From NCBI GenBank assembly GCA_013331415.1, contig DUGL01000099.1, positions 1 through 5,382 of the forward strand: a stretch of 5,382 nt of DNA, read 5' to 3'. The notes beneath the pieces were generated by a model. The model saw nothing but the letters and a program-made list of their open reading frames with translations. It had not been told where the DNA came from and made no database searches. Positions 5,069-5,382 of the stretch are shown here, piece by piece; positions within the stretch are counted from its first letter, which is position 1; each line of letters begins with the position of its first letter. The translations under genes were made by a program, and so were the position numbers. Origin of the DNA: Methanoregulaceae archaeon. GTDB lineage: Archaea; Halobacteriota; Methanomicrobia; Methanomicrobiales; Methanospirillaceae.

Positions 5069-5382
5069 TCATACCAGCCGTTCAAGATCGTCCCGTGCAG
5101 CATACCAGACTTCCACCATGTGGTGGGGATGGTACCGCATCTTTGCCTCGCGAAGCCCGGGAACCCCCATGTCGCTCTCGCGGTTGATGAACGGGAAGCG
5201 GTCCCGTGCATAGTACGCGGTCTCAGCATTGATAGCCTTGTAGATCCCTTCACAATCAGGCAGTCCTTTCTCGAAATGGACAACCAGTGTTTCACGGTTC
5301 AGCGGCTCAAACAGTGAGATTGCCCCGACCCTCCCCACCACCCGTATCAGCAACCCGGAGAGCCCGATCTCTTCCATATGGG
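5069..5382 (-). CDS. DUF2156 (LPG synthase C-terminal-like) protein, C-terminal part
   Basis: Open to the right edge, so only the last 103 residues or so are visible; full family members are about 290-310 residues long. The sequence reads VVGRVGAISLFEPLNRETLVVHFEKG, GIYKAINAETA, FINRESDMGVPGLREAKMRYHP, then a short charged tail and TGA. The VHFEKG, INRE-D-G-PGLR-AK and Y-P motifs are the hallmark of DUF2156, related to the C-terminal domain of phosphatidylglycerol lysyltransferase with a GNAT-like acyltransferase fold. Stand-alone archaeal members have no established substrate; aminoacyl or acyl transfer is inference from the fold. An ATG at 5377 lies inside the domain, with an in-frame His codon before it, so it is not the true start. 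The gene converges with the F390 synthetase gene across 482 bases. Confidence 0.85.
   Translation of the reverse strand, partial: HMEEIGLSGLLIRVVGRVGAISLFEPLNRETLVVHFEKGLPDCEGIYKAINAETAYYARDRFPFINRESDMGVPGLREAKMRYHPHHMVEVWYAARDDLERLV

Noticed and set aside
4826..5317. 163-codon plus-strand ORF from a GTG start
   Set aside because: Its second half is antisense to the DUF2156 gene, and the first half is rich in Cys, Pro and Ser without a domain. No ribosome binding site is seen.

Overview
The window looks like chromosomal DNA of a methanogenic archaeon, most likely of the order Methanomicrobiales (Methanoregula, Methanolinea or Methanosphaerula type). The reasons are a full-length coenzyme F390 synthetase-type enzyme, GC of roughly 55 %, Shine-Dalgarno sequences that match the archaeal 16S 3' end (GGAGGTGAT), and AT-rich TATA-like boxes rather than bacterial promoters. 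The order-level placement is inference. No database search was run.

Layout from left to right. (1) A UspA-type universal stress protein on the minus strand (1-428), open at the left edge. (2) Divergent from it, a 174-residue protein built of five HEAT repeats (596-1120, +). (3) About 630 bases without a convincing gene (1121-1754). They hold several hairpins, an A8 and a T7 tract, one doubtful 83-codon ORF and a perfect but apparently orphan ribosome binding site. (4) A tandem double rubredoxin (1755-2138, -). (5) Divergent from the rubredoxin, a membrane-anchored molybdopterin oxidoreductase of the sulfite oxidase/MsrP superfamily (2282-2972, +), split by a one-base shift at an A6 tract. (6) A 192-base gap with a long imperfect hairpin, a perfect inverted repeat and a 17-codon leader ORF that overlaps the next start codon. 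(7) A coenzyme F390 synthetase/phenylacetate-CoA ligase family adenylating enzyme (3165-4586, +). (8) A 482-base convergent gap with a likely terminator on each side, spaced GTGCAC motifs, a 14-bp palindromic site and a possible fragment of a decayed gene. (9) The C-terminal third of a DUF2156-type protein (5069-5382, -), open at the right edge.

Functional theme (inference): four of the six recognisable genes fit redox or stress handling in a strict anaerobe. Rubredoxin is a one-electron carrier. The molybdoenzyme superfamily includes oxidised-protein repair enzymes. F390 is the adenylylated form of F420 that methanogens make on exposure to oxygen. UspA proteins respond to stress. The genes are mostly divergent single units rather than one operon, so this is a neighbourhood and not a proven system. 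I do not see a clear new defence or mobile system. The best leads are the frameshift in the molybdoenzyme, its divergent pairing with a two-domain rubredoxin, and the structured leader of the F390 synthetase gene.
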